Assembly: GCA_035315065.1 (NCBI GenBank)
Contig: DATFYM010000253.1
Coordinates: 1-64,000 of the forward strand
Direction of reading: 5' to 3'
DNA: 64,000 bases
Source of the DNA: DATFYM01 sp035315065
GTDB taxonomy: Bacteria; Acidobacteriota; Terriglobia; UBA7540
The notes under the pieces were generated by a model. It was not told where the DNA came from and made no database searches. It saw nothing but the letters and a program-made list of their open reading frames with translations. Of this stretch, positions 61,103 to 64,000 are shown one piece after another. The position numbers were made by a program, and so were the translations under genes. Numbering within the stretch: the stretch's first letter is position 1; every line of letters starts with the position of its first letter.

Positions 61103-61500
61103 CGACGGCGATGATCACGGAAGCTGCCCAGGTGGTCAAGCCCGGCTTGAAGGAGCCGACCGGCCACTGCTGGCGGGCAAAGCGCGAGCTCGCCGTCAGC
61201 GCCCGTAGCGCCGCCTCCACCCGCTCAGGGTCGGTCTCGGAAAAAAACCTTACCCGCGCGTCGCTCGAGAGCTGATCGTAAGCCTTCCAGGCTTCCTGTT
61301 GCGTCTTGACTTCATCGCGCATGACGGCGGGATGGGTAAGTAGCCGCAGAAAGCTCAGTTGGGTGAAACGGCAAAAAATGGCTTCTTCCGCTTCCAGCCG
61401 CTCGAACCAAGCGGAGGCGGTGGGGTGATGCAGGTGGCCCCGGTAGGCCAGCGCCAGCCAAACGTTCACGTCAGGGAAAAATGTGACTTCCCAGCCTCAT
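61080..61500 (-). pseudogene. PIN-domain toxin gene with a one-base frameshift
   Basis: The readable frame gives NVWLALAYRGHLHHPTASAW, the PIN fold through SFLRLLTHPAVM and the end, but has no Met and its first catalytic Asp (in FPDVNVW) lies upstream of any start. In another frame an ATG at 61498-61500 opens MRLGSHIF; removing one T from the T5 run (A5 on the plus strand near 61480) joins it to PDVNVWLALAY, the normal VapC N-terminus. So the gene is broken by one base, unless slippage rescues it. Its 3' end overlaps the permease gene by 23 bases. No partner antitoxin is visible. Confidence 0.7.
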
Positions 61501-61723
61501 CACCAATGCTTTTGGTCATTCGACCAATAGTTTTGGTGGTTTTCCCATTCGCTTCATTCCGCCGCCGGGCCGGCTCAGGGCCGAGGTTGGGTATACCGCC
61601 TCATTGCAAATCCCTCTCCAACTCTATCAGAACTGAAGGCCGGCCCAGAGGTATCCGGTTCGGCCACGCAGATGAAATGCCTCACGGGCGGAGTCCAGCA
61701 TGTGGCGAAGCCGAGCCGAACCG
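61501..61723. other. No gene recognised
   Basis: Short frames only. A basic small frame on the minus strand ends inside the PIN gene, but it has no support as an antitoxin. Confidence 0.35.
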
Positions 61724-62014
61724 CTAGGGCGCGGCATACTGCTCCTTTGCCTCTTCCAGCACCTGGTCACGGAACGTCGGGCTAAGGAAGCCCGGAGTGT
61801 TTAGGTCTGCCTTGCGGCCCAGCAGTTCGGAAAGCTCACGCTCGATTCCCGCCAGCTTGATGAGCCCTACGAATTGCCCTGGCTCGAACTCCACCAGCAC
61901 GTCGACATCGCTTCCGGGCCGGAAATCCCCGCGCAGGACGGAGCCGAAGAAGGATGATTTGCGGATCCTGTGACGGCGGCAGAAGTTGGCGATTTTTTCC
62001 GGGGAGACCGCGAT
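61724..62014 (-). pseudogene. MNT-type nucleotidyltransferase without a visible start
   Basis: The minus-strand frame ending at TAG 61724-61726 encodes IAVSPEKIANFCRRHRIRKS, then SFFGSVLRGDFRPGSDVDVL and VEFEPGQFVGLIKLAGIERE. The GS...D.D signature and length match minimal nucleotidyltransferases such as MntA, which act as antitoxins by AMPylating HEPN toxins. No ATG, GTG or TTG occurs in frame before the conserved part; a stop closes the frame just upstream. So either the start is noncanonical or a frameshift has removed the N-terminus. No HEPN gene is adjacent. Confidence 0.62.
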
Positions 62015-62104
62015 CTTGGACTTACTCTTCGTACGTTTTTCACCACGGTGGGCTTGGATTTAACTACGGCTTTGCGGAGAACGCGGGCTGCCTACCTGAT
62101 CCCT

Positions 62105-62290
62105 TCAACCCACCCGCGAGCGCTTGGAAGAGGGAGAAGCTTCCTCATACAACTCCGGAAAATGATCCCGAATGAAGGCAGCATCTTCCTTCGATTCGGC
62201 GGCAAGCTCTCGAATCTTGGTTACTCTGTCTTGTAAGCTTATTTTTTTGGCGCGACGGCAGATCGCTGTCACCAGATGCTCGATGGCCAT
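62105..62290 (-). CDS. Small hypothetical protein, antitoxin-like
   Basis: This 61-residue protein has GGAGG ten bases before the ATG at 62290. It reads MAIEHLVTAICRRAKKISLQ, then KIRELAAESKEDAAFIRDHF with PELYEEA, all helical. Similar short proteins occur beside toxin genes, so an antitoxin role is plausible by context, but no family is certain. It is upstream of the nucleotidyltransferase remnant on the same strand. Confidence 0.6.
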   Translation of the reverse strand: MAIEHLVTAICRRAKKISLQDRVTKIRELAAESKEDAAFIRDHFPELYEEASPSSKRSRVG

Positions 62291-62396
62291 TTTGTCGGAT
62301 CCTCCACCAGATGTATTCGTATTACGACTAACTTAATAGGCGGTCCTCTCTATTTTCTAGATGCCGGCTGTAGCAACGCACACGAACCTGCCCCAT

Positions 62397-62786
62397 TTAT
62401 GAACAAAGCCTGACATCGGTCTGCGCGAAATCGTCGCCCTTGGCGAGCAAGGGCTCGCCGGAAACCTTCGCCAGGGCGTAGGAAAAGCAGTCTCCGTAGT
62501 TAAGTCCTGCCTTGTGTCGGCCCTTGCCGTATCTTCGCCACGCGGCGCGAGCAGTCTCAGCTTGCTCCGCATCCACCGACACCACCGAAACCCTAGCGCG
62601 GTGCATCAGGAGATCAAGCTCGCGCCCCGCCGCCTCGCCTCGTCGCGCTTCCACCACCAGCGCGGCTTCCAAAAATGTTGCCGCAGAAATCAGCCGTACT
62701 CGGTCAGCCTCAATCAAGCGATTGAAGTGAGAGCGCTCCGGCTCATCAAAGAGAATTGCCACCAGCGCTGAAGAGTCTATGACCAC
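62397..62786 (-). CDS. vapC: VapC-type PIN ribonuclease toxin
   Basis: This 129-residue PIN toxin has the first Asp in MVIDSSALVAILFDEPE, the Glu in ATFLEAALVVEAR, and the acidic cluster in GLNYGDCFSYALAKVSGEPL and LAKGDDFAQTDV. These fit the type II VapC subgroup with the NYGDCF motif. It lies six bases after the VapB stop, so the two are translated together. It should cleave specific RNAs when free of antitoxin. Confidence 0.92.
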   Translation of the reverse strand: MVIDSSALVAILFDEPERSHFNRLIEADRVRLISAATFLEAALVVEARRGEAAGRELDLLMHRARVSVVSVDAEQAETARAAWRRYGKGRHKAGLNYGDCFSYALAKVSGEPLLAKGDDFAQTDVRLCS

Positions 62787-62792
62787 AATCGA

Positions 62793-63053
62793 TTATGGCA
62801 GGCGGGGCAGCCCCTTCCCGTCGTAGCCGAGAATTTCGTCTTCGCTACGGGCGTCAATGATCGGCAGGGCGGCGCAGCGCTTCGCGATCTTGTCGAGTTG
62901 GCGGGCCAGCCCGCGGGAACGCCCTCGTCCCACCAAGCGCTCCCGCCGCTCCCGCAAGGCCTGCACCACGGCGCCGGTAAGCGTTTCGCCCGTCTGATTA
63001 GCGATCTCGCGCGCCAACTTGTCTGCCTCGGCATTCTTAATGGTGATCGCCAT
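62793..63053 (-). CDS. vapB: VapB-type antitoxin
   Basis: This 86-residue protein starts MAITIKNAEADKLAREIANQ and continues TGETLTGAVVQALRERRERL, the family text of VapB/Rv0623-like antitoxins that bind DNA through the N-terminus. The C-terminal part (IIDARSEDEILGYDGKGLPR) is the toxin-binding tail. It precedes vapC with minimal spacing. Confidence 0.92.
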   Translation of the reverse strand: MAITIKNAEADKLAREIANQTGETLTGAVVQALRERRERLVGRGRSRGLARQLDKIAKRCAALPIIDARSEDEILGYDGKGLPRLP

Positions 63054-63157
63054 TAGAAATCAGAATATACCGTAAAGATGGATTCTACAATACGAAGCGA
63101 TTTCATTTCCTCATCCAAAATATCTCCCGTAGGCGCTAGCCCCTTACCGCCAGCCGT

Positions 63158-64000
63158 TCAGACTTGCGCTTCACTACAGATGATCTTCGGGATGGGCTGG
63201 TCTTCAAGCTGCAATCCCCTGCGATCCACCCAATCCCCCATTTTGTGCCGGTGGAAAAGCCGCGCCAGATTCTTGAGTAGATTTTCGCCGATCACGGAAT
63301 TTCGCCGCAGGAGGTTCAGTTCCCGGTTGATCGCCGTGGTAATGGGTCCTCGGAAGGCTTTTTCGAGGATGTTGATTTGGCCTCTAACGTCCTCATCCTC
63401 CGCCGCCCCGAACAGGACCCGCAATTCTCTGAGGGCGTACCGCTGACCATGCGTCAGCGAGAGGGTGTGCTCACGCTCCGCTTGGCGATGCTTCACTTCT
63501 TCGGTAAACTGCCGCATTAGCCGCATCACGGCGGCGTTGTAGCCTGTGGGCAGCGGTGCACCCGCCGTGTCCGGACCGCACTTGATGGCTCCCAGGACTC
63601 TCGGGATATCCCGCGATACGGTCTCGCCCTTTTCGTCCACGAGAAACAATTGCTGGTACCGTCCTGCCTGGCAGAAAACGTAAAGGCCCTTCTCACTTGA
63701 GGGCTTCGCAGCGCGGATTCCGTCTCGAAGGTCTGCAATCCGGTTATATTCGGCGGGATTGTCCTTCCGCAATTGTCGCATCATTTCCTCTGCCTCGTTG
63801 AGGTCCAGGGCTTCCTGTTCCTCATCCTCGAACAACCCCAGTTGCCCACCCTTCTTTTCGTAAATCGCATACATGGCGTCTTCATTGAGTTGCTCGGTGG
63901 AATCGAGGATGGCAGAGTCTTCGCCAATCGTGTCGTGGATTTCTTGAATGCGATTGTGGAGTTTTTGCGTCAATTGAAGATGACGTTCGATCCCGGTCTC
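63158..64000 (-). CDS. C-terminal part of a large SNF2-type helicase (partial)
   Basis: The frame is open to the right window edge. It encodes ERHLQLTQKLHNRIQEIHDT and IGEDSAILDSTEQLNEDAMY, which follow the helicase C domain in large SNF2/DEAD-box helicases found in defence islands, then an acidic segment (LGLFEDEEQEALDLNEAEEM), a basic domain (GLYVFCQAGRYQQLFLVDEK) and a helical tail ending at 63158. The helicase motifs themselves lie outside. The nearby toxin-antitoxin genes fit an accessory or defence region that continues beyond the window. Confidence 0.72.
   Translation of the reverse strand, partial: ETGIERHLQLTQKLHNRIQEIHDTIGEDSAILDSTEQLNEDAMYAIYEKKGGQLGLFEDEEQEALDLNEAEEMMRQLRKDNPAEYNRIADLRDGIRAAKPSSEKGLYVFCQAGRYQQLFLVDEKGETVSRDIPRVLGAIKCGPDTAGAPLPTGYNAAVMRLMRQFTEEVKHRQAEREHTLSLTHGQRYALRELRVLFGAAEDEDVRGQINILEKAFRGPITTAINRELNLLRRNSVIGENLLKNLARLFHRHKMGDWVDRRGLQLEDQPIPKIICSEAQV

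Overview
This window looks like chromosomal DNA from a member of the Acidobacteriota, probably an assembled environmental genome. The taxonomic signal comes from families that are strongly enriched in that phylum: three secreted VWFA-related proteins of the TIGR03436 type (23322-24302, 24426-25490, 52939-54051), one orphan duplicated-type ABC permease of the ADOP/TIGR03434 type (58547-61102), and a GPRTPEGKA-motif hypothetical protein. Gene density is high, GC is high, and the replication genes dnaA, dnaN, gyrB, parA, parB and rsmG plus a perfect parS site put the window close to the replication origin.

Layout. 1-4.9 kb holds gyrB (running off the left edge), dnaN and dnaA, all on the minus strand, with no recF between dnaN and gyrB. 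5-9.2 kb holds a secreted amidohydrolase, a small membrane-anchored protein, a glutaryl-CoA-dehydrogenase-like enzyme and a YmdB-type phosphodiesterase. 9.4-17.2 kb is a long minus-strand translation block, in transcription order thrS, infC, rpmI, rplT, pheS, pheT, a coiled-coil protein and zapA. infC appears to use an AUC start. 17.4-23 kb is an accessory patch: a GPRTPEGKA protein, a membrane-anchored SAMHD1-like HD hydrolase, a small convergent protein, an XRE regulator with a clear operator, a DUF4143 remnant and a Uma2 protein. 23-35.7 kb has two VWFA proteins, a 12-codon lysine-rich micro-gene with its own promoter and terminator, rmuC, a UvrD-like helicase-nuclease, a SnoaL-like protein, a rhomboid protease, a PIN toxin-antitoxin pair, an OPT transporter and a YqeY protein. 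35.8-45 kb has a beta-helix protein, a zinc alcohol dehydrogenase with an antitoxin-like N-terminus, selA, a repeat-rich hypothetical protein, a MITE-like element and decayed genes. 45-47.5 kb is rsmG-parA-parB with parS. 47.8-50.5 kb is a cobalamin riboswitch and a TonB-dependent receptor. 50.7-52.5 kb is an uncharacterised operon of a 45-bp-repeat exported protein and two membrane proteins. 53-61 kb has a third VWFA protein, purH, an M20 amidohydrolase, a Tat-exported sugar-isomerase-like protein and the ADOP permease. 61-64 kb is a cluster of intact and broken toxin-antitoxin-like genes beside the C-terminus of a large SNF2-type helicase that leaves the window.

The most striking feature is a family of short repeats with a strict 7-bp period. 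At about fifteen intergenic places, and inside at least three open reading frames, the DNA carries 3-5 degenerate copies of a heptamer. They are usually followed, after a short spacer, by the complementary heptamers, so that the transcript would fold into a long hairpin. Each locus has its own heptamer (for example GTCTACT, AATCCAA, AGTCGAA, CCCTACT, CCTGTTC, GATTGCC, CTGACTC), but the period is constant. They sit mainly in gaps between genes, including two convergent junctions, and have also entered coding DNA in frame. They resemble in style the heptanucleotide STRR repeats of cyanobacteria. Their presence here as locus-specific, mirrored arrays is the observation most worth following.
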